A DNA stretch of 64,000 nucleotides from Tubulanus polymorphus (taxonomy: Eukaryota > Nemertea > Palaeonemertea > Tubulaniformes > Tubulanidae), in contig NC_134026.1 of NCBI RefSeq assembly GCF_964204645.1, forward strand, positions 4,464,001-4,528,000, in the 5' to 3' direction. A program made the position numbers and the translations under genes. The notes below the pieces were generated by a model. It saw only the letters and a list, made by a program, of their open reading frames with translations. It made no database searches and was not told the DNA's origin. How positions within the stretch are numbered: position 1 is the stretch's first letter; every line of letters begins with the position of its first letter. Positions 38,744 to 49,100 of the stretch are shown here, piece after piece.

Positions 38744-39490
38744 GAGTTGAAAAATGTTCAGGACCAGAGTTCAGTTTATCTTCTAACAGACTAAAACTAA
38801 ATGTAGAATCATTATAACGGTTATTGAATATATCTCCAGCAAGTATCTGTATACATCTTCAGCTCACTTCACACACAGCTATAGATCAGAGTTCCTTACA
38901 GCGACCACTGAATCAACCTAATCATTACAACTGAAATAATGATAACAGATTCTATATGAATACATATGAAGCAGATCTGAAACCAAAGTGATAGAAAACG
39001 AGAAAGTTGTAAAATGTTTTCTGACGCAGTTTGATTTGTGTCAGATTGTAACTGTAGAAGTTTCACTCATTGTTTCAGTCTAATAGAGATATAACTGATG
39101 TACATGTAACACTGACTGTGTAACACTGCAGTCATTTATTCAATTATTCCTCAGTTTGAAGAATGTTTGTTCTCTCATCTTCATTAGCGATAAGAATCAT
39201 TCGCATCCATGTAACTACAACATCGTAACATTTCTACTTATTCAATCATAGAGGGAATGAGGAGTATGGCGCTTGGGTATGGAATGAGACAGAGTATGGG
39301 AGTTGACACGTTAGGGGAGGATAGGACAATGTGATAAGGTAAGATCAGGTTGGATGATGCAGGGTTGTTTGATATGGCTGGATTAGATGATCAGTTTAAT
39401 ATAGAACTGTTTGGGGTTGGTGTATGTGGTAGTGTACGATGTATAGTTAGGGAGGTGTATGATAATGGAGAAAGGTTGCTGGTAGTGGGC
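38744..39490 (+). repeat. left arm of a large inverted repeat
   Basis: This stretch is the reverse complement of 43019-43773 with modest divergence, seen by eye over its whole length (for example TTACAGCGACCACTGAATCA here and its complement near 43605). Beyond 39490 the similarity continues with 41690-41850 in inverted orientation, so the arms were once longer and the right arm was interrupted. The arms look like the ends of a foldback element or a large non-autonomous DNA transposon. No transposase is seen between them. Confidence 0.7.
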
Positions 39491-40223
39491 GGTACAGGTG
39501 TGATGCTGGTGTGGTATGTGTAAGGTAGGGGGCGGTGTGTGTAGAGTGTTAAGGATAGAGTAAGGTACAGTTAGAGTAATATGAAAGTGTAAGTTTGGGT
39601 AATGCGGGGTCAGGATGTTTGGTGTTGTTGAGGTGAGGGTGAGGTCGGGGGTGGTGTCTGTGGAAGGTACGTGATGTGATATAAGGGGTGGAGCTAGGAC
39701 AGTACAGAGTGTGATGAGTGATTGATGGGGTCGCTCCATCTCTCAGCCTCCTCCAGGCCACTACCTTTAGACATCTCAATGCTTCTCCAACCCTCCCAAT
39801 CCCTCAAACTACTCCTCAATTCCATGTGAAATACTAGGAGACGATACCTGCAAGATATTGAATATTAAGACACCATCAAAACAATGACAAATCAGTAAAA
39901 GTATTTTATATGTGTGTCACATGATTCATTTTAAGAAGTGAACGATTCATGAAGCAAATGACGGCAAAATCTTCTGATTCACAAATCTCTGAATAGTTTT
40001 TACCAGACTACAAGCTTTACAAATAGCAAACTGATGAGAAATAGACTCTGAACCCACAACACAATTATTCAAGATTTTCTGTGAATTATTTCTTATATTT
40101 GTCACGTTACGCCCAGTGATACATGAAATTCAGCACCTCCTCTCTCTTTCACTCTCACTCACTCTCTCTCTCACTCTCACACACTTTCTTATTTGCCATT
40201 TTTTGCAAACATTTTTAAGCACG
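39491..40223. other. interior of the inverted-repeat block, G-rich strand then unique DNA
   Basis: 39491-39665 is strongly purine/GT-skewed and inverted relative to 41690-41850. The rest shows no gene. Confidence 0.4.
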
Positions 40224-40500
40224 TGAGGTAGGAATAGACCACTGCCAGTAGTGGACTACCCTTTGGAACCCACTTTTGTGCTTGGTGGCTTTAAGCTCAC
40301 CTTTCTTGAGTTGAGGTAGGAATAGACCCCTGCCCGCCATCTAGGCCAGCAGAACACTAAACCTTCGAATTGCTCTCGGACCCCACTCTTTATATTTTTT
40401 CTTTTTTTTTAGGCGAGGTAGGAATAGACCCCTGCCTGCCATCTAAGCGTGCAGGACTCTAAACCTTCGAATTGCTCTCGGACCCCACTCTTTTCATGTT
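40224..40500. repeat. tandem repeat, about 90-100 bp x 3
   Basis: GAGGTAGGAATAGACC recurs at 40224, 40313 and 40414. The last two units share CTAAACCTTCGAATTGCTCT and a T-rich end. CT-rich microsatellites flank it (about 40139-40190 and 40515-40550). Confidence 0.7.
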
Positions 40501-40550
40501 CTTTCTTTTTCTTATGGCTCTCTCTCTATCTCTCTCTCTCTATCTCTCCT

Positions 40551-41372
40551 TGCTCTGTATCAGTACCACCCGGCAGTAAGTGAATATAAAGGAAATATAG
40601 TAATTGAACTGGGTTTGAATCCATCTCTCAATCAGTGCTTTAACAGGGTCGCATCTAAGGAATGAAATCCACTTGCCCGGGGGGCAAGCATATCTGAAAT
40701 TTTGCTTGTCCCCTACAAAAATTACTTGCCCTACACAGGCAGTCCAATTGGTTGCACTATCATCTGTTGTATCGAGTGGAAAAAAGCTTTTTGTGACATA
40801 AAACTGCACTAGGGCAGTGGTTCACTGTAGTCAATCACAATCATATCATTGTTTGATGATATTGTGTATTTGCAGTGACATTTGTTCAATGAAACAAGTT
40901 TTAATTCCTAAATGAATCGATGAATTCAATCTTCAATAGCATCATTCTCGATGTATCTCATATAGAGATTGTGGAATAGTAAGCGCGGGAAGGAGGAAGG
41001 AAAGGAGGTAATGCCAGTCCGGACTGGACCACTTTCTCTGAATCATATTACCCTACCCCAACATCACCCAGGCTGTACTGTCCTATCACCATCCATGTCA
41101 CCATTTCCAGACATATATACACAGACAAATAAGACAAAAACCGAATTCTATCTGGAGATTTCTATATAAAGAAGTTATGGGGGGGACTTTCTACTGGTGA
41201 GTGAAACGCCAAGAGCATCACTCACCTTTGTTCAAATCACAAATTGTGGTTCCATCTATTACCCACTACGTAATCAATGAGTGTGACTCTAATCAAATAA
41301 TCTTAGGTCAACTGGATCACACGGATCAGACCTGAATCCATTTTTCAAAATTTGTCACTTCGTCTGTTTGAT
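40551..41372. other. interior of the inverted-repeat block, no supported gene
   Basis: A minus-strand frame (40540-40809) reads ACPPGKWISFLRC and looks protein-like for a short stretch, but has no supporting splice borders or recognised domain. Confidence 0.25.
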
Positions 41373-41600
41373 TTTTGGTTCTAACTGATTTTGGTTCTAA
41401 CAATGATCTAACATCTTAAGACCAGTCTCAGCTCATTTTGGTTCTATTGCCAATCTAACAACTTAAGACCAGTCTAAACTCATTTTGGTTCTAAAGCCAA
41501 TCTTACAACTTAAGACCAATCTGAACTCATTTTGGTTCTATAGCCAATCTTACAACTTAAGACCATATTTTTAGTTCTTTAGCCAATCTAACAAGACTGG
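41373..41600. repeat. tandem repeat, about 47 bp x 4-5
   Basis: Units start TTTTGGTTCTA and include CTTAAGACCAGTCT; starts at about 41435, 41483 and 41530 set the period, with degenerate edge copies. Confidence 0.75.
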
Positions 41601-42370
41601 TCAAATGATTTTAAAAGCCCATTCTCTTAAGTATAACTCAAAAATAATTTTCCAAATTTGCCACTTGGACACTTGACATGGATAAATTCTACTGAATTCA
41701 CCCTCACCTCAACAACACCAAACATCCTGACCCCACATTACCCAAATTTACACTTTCGTATTCCTCTAACTGTACCTTACCCTATTCTTAACACTCTACA
41801 CACACCGCCCCCTACCTTACACATACCATACCAGCATCACTACTACACATCCTCACTCGCCAGGGTCTGGTTGCTTTCCACTGAAACTCACAAACACTGA
41901 TGAAACTTCCTTCATAGGTCTATAAAGCTAAGCATACTTCGACAAAGCAACTAGAGACAACTAGTTGCTAGTGAGCGAGTACCCATCTAATGAAAACCAG
42001 CAACTGCATGGCTCATGCCGGTCGCTAGGTCCATAGTGCACACACATCGACAGCATCTGAGATGTTTTATCTAGCAAATATTCTCAAGGCATCTCAAGTC
42101 ATGTGACTCGTTGCTTTGTTTTAGTCAGTTACAACCATGTGTTTTTGATTATGGAGGGTTCACATCGATGGATATGACAGTAACTAAGTACAACTGGTTG
42201 CTCAAAAGTAGAACATGAGCAACTGGCTGGAACTGGAGATAGATGGACGCTAACCAATCGTGAGCTAGCTCACACTGATTGTATCCAGCCAGTTGCTCTC
42301 ATGTGCCGAAACTGCCCGGCAACTAGTTGTCTCCAATCGCAGTGTCGATGAAGGCTAGACCACTTTAGAC

Positions 42371-42605
42371 CACTGCCAGGGGTCGGGCGGATGGAGAGTG
42401 GGTGAGTTGCCGTGTGGGCAGAATGGTCACTGCCAGGGGTCGGGCGGGTGGAGAGTGGGTGGGTTGCCGTGTGGGCAGACAGGTTACTGCCAGGGGTCGG
42501 GCGGGTGGAGAATGGGTGGGTTGCCGTGTGGGCAGACAGGTCACTGCCAGGGGTCGGGCGGGTAGAGAGTGGGTGGGTTACCGTGTGGGCAGACAGGTCA
42601 CTGCC
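42371..42605. repeat. GC-rich minisatellite, 57 bp x 4 plus partial
   Basis: CACTGCCAGGGGTCGGGCGG recurs at 42371, 42428, 42485 (C to T) and 42542, with a fifth start at 42599: an exact 57-bp period. Because 57 is a multiple of three, frames stay open on both strands, including a 139-codon minus-strand frame with a 19-residue repeat (SDLSAHTATHPLSTRPTPG). No evidence that it is translated. Confidence 0.85.
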
Positions 42606-42814
42606 AAATACAATGATTTCCTGTGATGTTGTTTTCCCGATCCAGAACTCCGTATTCTCCGCTGCTGACATCAACTTATCCTTTATCAAAGTTTATTGAA
42701 GGATATTTGCCAACAGTAAAACATGTACACCTCATTGTGACTGGCATCACTGGTGGTCGATAAGAGTTTTCGCTTACCGAGGGTCCAACACAAGAATAAT
42801 GTATATTTTCATAA

Positions 42815-42918
42815 TTTTCATTGGCTGGATAATTCCTGTTTTCATTGGCTGGATAATTCCTCTGTTTTCATTGGCTAGACAATTCCTCTGTTTTCATTGG
42901 CTGAATAATTCCTTGTAT
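42815..42918. repeat. tandem repeat, 24-26 bp x 4
   Basis: Units of TTTTCATTGGCTGGATAATT plus CCTCTG at about 42815, 42839, 42865 and 42891. Each contains ATTGG, a CCAAT-box complement. Confidence 0.8.
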
Positions 42919-43018
42919 TCCAGCAGACCGAAGGATAAAGTTGCAGGCAGCGTTTGTGTAGACGTGAGCTTCAGCAGGAAGCAACCCGAGCCCTGGTGAG
43001 TGAGGATGCTACTGTACC

Positions 43019-43773
43019 ACCCTCTACCAGCAACCTTTCAATCCGTTATCATACACCCTCCGAACATACACACCGTACACTACCACTTACATCACTTACC
43101 CCCAAACAGTTCTATATTAAACTCATCATCGAATCCAACCACATCAAACAACCCTGCATCATCCAACTGACCTTACCTCATCACATTACCCTATCCTACC
43201 CTAACTGTCAACTACACCATACCCTGTTCCATTCCATACACAAACCTCATACTACTCATTTCCTCTATGATTGAATAATAGAAATGTTACGATGTTGTAG
43301 TTACACGGATGAGAATGATTCTTATCGCTAATGAAGATGAGAGAACAAACATTCTTCAAACTGAGGAGGAATAAGTGAATAAATGACTGCAGTGTTACAC
43401 AGTCAGTGTTACATGTACATCAGTTATATCTCTATTAGACTGAAACAATGAGTGAAACTTCTACAGTTACAATCTGACACAAATCAAACTGCGTCAGAAA
43501 ACATTTCAAAACTTTCTATTTTTCTATCACTTTGGTTTCAGATGTGCTTCATATGTATTCATATAGAATCTGTTATCATTATTTCAGTTGTAATGATTAG
43601 GTTGATTCAGTGGTCGCTGTAAGGAACTCTGATCTATAGCTGTGTGTGAAGTGAGCTGAAGATTGATAAAGATACTTGCTGGAGATATATTCAATAACCG
43701 TTATAATGATTCTACATTTAGTTTTAGTCTGTTAGAAGATAAACTGAACTCTGGTCCTGAACATCTTCAACTC
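43019..43773 (-). repeat. right arm of the large inverted repeat
   Basis: Reverse complement of 38744-39490. The outer border is clear: similarity stops after the CTGGTCCTGAACATCTTCAA region at about 43773. Confidence 0.7.
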
Positions 43774-43850
43774 CTCTATCAATCAGTGGTATGAATGAAC
43801 ACATAATTCTAAAACTACTTATCTTATCCCTTCTGTGATTCATTCAGATG

Positions 43851-43947
43851 CTCCTACGATACTCCTGCTGCTCCTACGATACTCCTGCTGCTCCTACGAT
43901 ACTCCTGCTGCTCCTACGATACTCCTGCTGCTCCTACGATACTCCTC
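43851..43947. repeat. tandem repeat, 20 bp x 5
   Basis: CTCCTACGATACTCCTGCTG repeated with an exact 20-bp period at 43851, 43871, 43891, 43911 and 43931. Confidence 0.9.
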
Positions 43948-44158
43948 CTCTGATGCTCCTACAGCGTTGCGCTTGACTCAATCTTATTTCATACCACATT
44001 AAACAGGAATTGTGCCTGAAATAAAGAAAATTAGATTTCAATGTGGTATCGGTTGATTGTAGACTATTCACAGATATCAGTTACACAATTGAATGAATGA
44101 GAGACAAACCTTTTCTAGAAGATGATTAATAGATCTCAACCTAGTTACAGTCAGTGAC

Positions 44159-44175
44159 GGGGGGGGGGGGGGGGG
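44159..44175. repeat. poly-G tract (17 G)
   Basis: Uninterrupted G run outside the right arm of the inverted repeat. A similar run of 18 G lies outside the left arm at 38311-38328. Confidence 0.9.
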
Positions 44176-44430
44176 CAGTTTATATTGTTGTTTTTAATTG
44201 ATTCAAACTGACCGTTGAAGGAAGGATTGATTGATGAAATCTGTTGTTTGTATCTGTAACAATAAGAAAAGGAGGTCACTGTAAGTATTACTGGTAATAT
44301 TCACCACAATATAATCTGTAACCAGTAAACGATATTTTAGTTCATTCATCACAACTGGCTGTATACTGCTGTTGTTACTGTTTGTGTCGAACTTCGATCT
44401 ACACACAACAACTAAAGTTTTTTTAGCAGA

Positions 44431-44627
44431 ATGATTGCACTTGCCGTTTTCATATTATTTGTTTTGAACATCAAGCAGGTCAAACTTTCACATTTTCTCC
44501 CTGATAGTACGTACGGGTACACAGCACAGGCGGCGAGGTGCGGACCACCGACGCCGCACCGAACCGTGACGACACACGTGATGTACTTCAAAAACTACTT
44601 TGAATATAGTTTGGCGGCGGGTCTCAG
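44431..44627 (+). CDS. possible first exon of a small secreted protein
   Basis: ATG at 44431 opens a frame with a hydrophobic start (MIALAVFILFVLNIKQ) that could be a signal peptide. It then has GPPTPHRTVTTHVMYFKNYF and reaches a good donor (CTCAG/GTCAGT) at 44627/44628. The part from 44505 is GC-richer than its surroundings, as exons here are. No following exon was found, and the frame also reaches a stop at 44671-44673. Family unknown. Confidence 0.25.
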
Positions 44628-45025
44628 GTCAGTTTTAGAGTCGGTGTTTATTGTACCGGCATCTCCGGGTTAATACTGAACTGTTAACTTAATACATAGA
44701 TATAATTCAAGGATAAAAAACTGGAAAAATTCCAAGACTTACCAAATTTCAATATGGCGGGTCACGACTCCACGACGGAAGTGATGACTCGCGGATTTTC
44801 CATGCATGTGCTGTTACAAGTTAAGATCATTTGCCGAGCTACAGATTTATTTTCGTATTCGATCTGATTTATTTGGTGTAAGAATTACATAATCATGATT
44901 AAAACTGACCAGTGTAATCACGCACGTGGCTCGATCAAGGCATCATTGCATTGCTTGCCAGGGTTGGTTGCCTCTGCTACCGGAGCTTTCCGGATACCAC
45001 CGATGATTTTACTCGCGTCCCATCC

Positions 45026-45122
45026 TCGCTTGCCAGGGGTCCAGTATCACTCCCGAACTCGCTTCCACCAGTTCGGGGAACAGCTTTAGCGTAGTGGGTT
45101 CGAATCCCTTGACGGGTGAAGA
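45026..45122 (+). mobile_element. tRNA-related SINE-like repeat, copy 2 (uninterrupted)
   Basis: Contains CATCCTCGCTTGCCAGGGGT, CGAACTCGCTTCCACCAG and the box B-like GGGTTCGAATCCC (about 45095-45107), ending ACGGGTGAAGATG. It matches the minus-strand copy at 35714-36032 without that copy's 213-bp insertion. Confidence 0.55.
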
Positions 45123-45198
45123 TGCTCGCGTCCCTGTGTACACGCAGAATCCTCTCTAGTTGGTTTTATACCGGAGCCAACTCACGCTGGCCTAATTG

Positions 45199-45372
45199 TT
45201 AACCGTCAAGTGCTGCCCCAGAATCAATCGTAGACGGTAAATGTGTGAACTAACTTTTTACTCGCGTCCAACTAACCTTTTACTCACATGCCGCAGTAGG
45301 AATATTGTATCATATTGTTAGTTCGTATATTCACCGCTAATGATAAATTCACAGGCAGCACTAGACGGTTCA
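45199..45372. mobile_element. TTAA-flanked MITE, family B (copy 2)
   Basis: TTAA at 45199-45202 then CCGTCAAGTGCTGCC; the right end is GGCAGCACTAGACGG followed by TTCA. The interior shares ATGCCGCAGTAGGAATATTG with copy 1 (CAGTGGGAATATTG there). Confidence 0.65.
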
Positions 45373-45467
45373 GATCTGTAAACGTTGGGCCCGAAGATGG
45401 AAATTAAGTACCAATTATTGGTACTTAATTACCATCTTCGGGCCCAACGTTTACAGATCAGAACCGT
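45366..45467. repeat. 102-bp near-perfect hairpin overlapping the MITE end
   Basis: CGGTTCAGATCTGTAAACG at the left is complementary to CGTTTACAGATCAGAACCG at the right, with near-perfect arms meeting at AATTATTGG. The left arm overlaps the last bases of the MITE. Confidence 0.75.
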
Positions 45468-45498
45468 TTTTGCGTAAAAATTACGTTTATAAGCTTTA

Positions 45499-45682
45499 TA
45501 TGCCAAATATTACTAGGTTTTATCTGGTTATTACAGCTATTACAGCTTATTACACTTTAATTACAGCGAATTACATTGAATTACAGATTTATGCCAAATA
45601 TTACTGGTTTTATCTAGCTATTACAGCTATTACAGCTTATTACACCTCGATTACAGTGAATTACATTGAATTACAGATTTGC
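45499..45682. repeat. tandem duplication, 91 bp x 2, with internal ATTACAGC motifs
   Basis: TATGCCAAATATTACT begins both units (45499 and 45590). Each holds several ATTACAGC/ATTACA motifs. Confidence 0.8.
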
Positions 45683-45805
45683 GCAAAACCTTTCATTTCT
45701 CTTCAGAAAGTTGCTGTTTATTATAAACATACATGCATAGGCTATTTGATGTATGCCTGTATAATGAATTGAGTTTAGGCCTATGGCTAAATAAGGCCAT
45801 GAAGC

Positions 45806-45951
45806 CAGGGACTTTATTACAAATAACATGTAATATGAAAAAAAAGTTAATTTTGGAACCCCATTTCAAGCCACAAATGTATAAGGCTCAAAATGGGGTC
45901 CCAAAATTAACTTTTTTTCCATATTACATGTAATTTGTAATAAAGTCCCTG
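45806..45951. repeat. 146-bp near-perfect hairpin
   Basis: CAGGGACTTTATTACAAAT at the left and its complement at the right, with a small asymmetric centre around CCACAAATGTATAAGGC. It lies about 230 bp upstream of the ECPAS start codon. Confidence 0.75.
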
Positions 45952-46178
45952 AGCCACAAATGGAAAGCAGCAGAAACCCTAATAATCAACAGAATTACAG
46001 GAGGGTTTCTGCAAAAGCAGCAGAAACCCTAATAAAATGTACTTCGTCTCCTAAAACGTTGCAGGCGGGGCAAAATCTATCGGTTCTGGGTAAATGAAGG
46101 TTTGATAATCTATTTACAGGTAGGAGATCAACCGTAGCGTGGCGCCATCTGAAAAGCGTGTGCTAAATAGCATCAAAG

Positions 46179-49100
46179 ATGGCAGCGTCCACGGAGGACT
46201 TAGGCGAACTTGGTCAGTGTTTAAAAAGTTTTCTGTCCTGTAGCATCATGTTCCGTTGCTGTAGTTTTAACAAAACGTTTGTCTCTAAACATCCATCGGT
46301 TTTATTCATGTTCTGTACGATGTATGCCTGAAATCCACTGAATTATCTCTTGATAAATCTGTCATGTCATCTTGCCTTGTCAGATGTTGTACTAAATACC
46401 AAAAGAAAACTATGAAAACTCTTTGGTCCAGAATCCTCGTCGTTAATGCTTAAGACCTTTAGCCCACTTCGAACTTCAGACCCATTGGGCTATTGCATTC
46501 ATTTTACATCCGCTATTTATTCTATAAATGGAATCCAGTTTTCTTGCGTCGTTTGTGGATTGATATTTAGTTTTTATATGTATCTACCCTTAATTCATTT
46601 GCCGCCAAAAGATTGGCCTGATCAGATTCAAGATGGCTGACTGATGGCCATTGTCGTTCACCAAAATCTACATTTTATACAATTAGCCTAACACCTAATC
46701 TCCTAGTATTATTGAGAACAACTTTCATTTTGGACCCCCAGTTTTGTCACGTGCTAAGCTCATGTGACCCTAACAACACGGAAAACCGTTTTGATAGCCT
46801 GTTTTCTTTCTGGCAGATTTACTGGAAAGAGTATTTCTACGAATTGGATCAGCTAACACTGATGATCAACTCCAGGCTTGTTTAAAGAAGTTCTTAGCCC
46901 CAGTTCTGTTAAAATTAGCTAGCCAAGAAGATGGAGTCCGCAAAAAGGTAAGCACTGAAATTGTACATGAATGGAACCTGTCTATAAATGTTTTATGGAT
47001 CCATGCCCTGCCTGTCTAAAAGTTAACCTACCTGCAAATAGGTTTGGCTCCCATGCCTGTCGTGTTTAAAATGGTAACTGCCAAGCCTGTCCACCCCAAG
47101 GATGTTTCGCCCAATGCTCTGCCTGCATTAGTACCTGCTAGGGCATCATTGTATGCAAATGCATTCATTTTCAGGTTATGGAGTTGTTGGTACATGTTAA
47201 CAAACGCGTCAAAAGTCGACCAAAGATCCAACTTCCAATTGATGATTTATTTTTCCAGTATCAGGATACATCTGTTTCACCCTTTGTTACAGTAAGTACG
47301 GATACCTTCGAAACCTTGAAGCACCACTTACCGACAATCATAACTTGTCCTTTATTCCAAATATCTATTGGCCTAAAGATAAGATTTATAAAGATTTTTG
47401 CTCGACACTTTCAGAATTTCACGATCTTGTACATAAAGATCGGATTTCCAAGATTGCCCGTCGAAAAGCAGTGTGAACTTGTGCCGACTATTATGAACTG
47501 CCTCGAAGGGCGACCACCCCAACAACAAGACAGGTAACCTGAAATATAACTTCAAAATGGTGGCATTAGGGATTTTTAGTTGTAGAAAAATTCAAATGAT
47601 ACAAAATGGCATTTTCTCTGAAGTCTTTTACAGTTTTTAATGCCGGTGTTAAAACATTTGAAGATGTCGAGTGATCCTGTGAAACGTAAAGAAATGTATG
47701 GTATGCATGACAAACCGAAATCCCGAGAAATCCTGCTCAATTTCATGTTGGATTATTTATTCCTGCCTTATAAGTAAGATATTTGTTGAAAATTGTAACC
47801 TACAATAATTACTACTATTAAAGACATTTGTTTTTTTCTGGAAACTGCTATTTCTGCCGATAAAATCAGTGAATTATTCACTTTTTCAGTCAAGTGGCAC
47901 CGGGGAGACCGAGCTCTGCCACTACACCTACTGGTACCATTAGCGGAGAGTATTCCTCTAGACCGCAGACAGCACCCGCCTCATCTACTGGATCTGGGCC
48001 TCCTGCTGGGCTTAGTGAACAAGCGTATAAACGTTTGATTAGCGATGGAATACCGACTGCAGAGCAAATTGAAGAGGTATTCATAGCATACTTAATATGC
48101 AGATTAGGGGTTTTAGTCCTGCTGGCCACGTACAGTGTGCAACACTCCATCAAACGCCATTCCGATGTAAAATTAAATGAATAATCCAATAGGGTTAGTC
48201 TGGGGAAACCGAGATCTGAATAGTGTAAGGCTAGATAAACTAATAAACCAAAGAAAATATGATGATTCCTCATATCTTTACAGGCTAAACTTGGCATTGT
48301 TAAATTCTTGGGCGCTGATTTGTTCCCAGAACTTGAAGTTTTCGTTCATTTAATCATCGCCTCTTCAGACACGCGACATAGCGTTGCCACAACCGCCGAT
48401 ATGGAATTGAAACGTATAGTCGGGTAAGTTCAACTCTGGTGAAGTGTGAAATTGGTAAAACCTGTCATGAATATGAGATTGCTATATTCGATTGAGACGA
48501 CATGTTTACCAGGCACCATCACAGATATTAAGTAAGCGATATGACACATGTGCAGAAATCTCCAAAATTTTTATGGTTTTCGTTGTAGGTCTGTCAATAC
48601 AAATGACTCGACATTTATCAATAAGATATATCGCGTGTACTATGGTACAGTAAAGAGTAAAACGATGGTGAGTGCATATGGCTCGATCTCTCCAATGTCT
48701 CAATAACAAAACCTGGGAAGATCTATTGCATTGATTGCCTTAGTAGTGCATTTTCACAATTCTCATGTGTCGTCACATCTGGATTCCATAAAAAAGGAAA
48801 ATTGATTTTTGAGACTATTAGGCGACATCTGCTTTCCTATTTCTGTAGCAGACTATGAAATGTTTCGTATCTTTGGTCTGAATTCATGAATTCTGAAGAA
48901 TATAGTCAATGCATTTTAATGATGATTTATTACAGAATCCTAATTTGAAGCCCGATCAAATACGGAGCCCAGCTAATACGCGAATAAGATTGAAAATATT
49001 TCCATATTTTCTTAAATCAGTCGAAGCAGCGAATACATTCCCATTCAGTATACAGGTATATTTACAAAAATTAACCATCCTCAATATTATATGTATCTCA

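Noticed and set aside
39383-39739. 118-codon T/P/H-rich minus-strand frame
   Set aside because: Lies in a strand-skewed arm of the inverted repeat; composition explains the absence of stops.
40540-40809. 89-codon minus-strand frame with ACPPGKWISFLRC
   Set aside because: Protein-like only locally, with no splice borders or recognised domain; possibly a dispersed repeat.
42270-42689. 139-codon minus-strand frame
   Set aside because: Most of it is the 57-bp minisatellite; openness follows from the period being a multiple of three.
43851-43947. Regular short repeats as a CRISPR array
   Set aside because: Perfect 20-bp tandem repeats without spacers in animal DNA: a minisatellite.
46446-46640. 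64-codon frame in ECPAS intron 1
   Set aside because: Intronic, with no conservation to ECM29 proteins, and the flanking exons join in frame without it.
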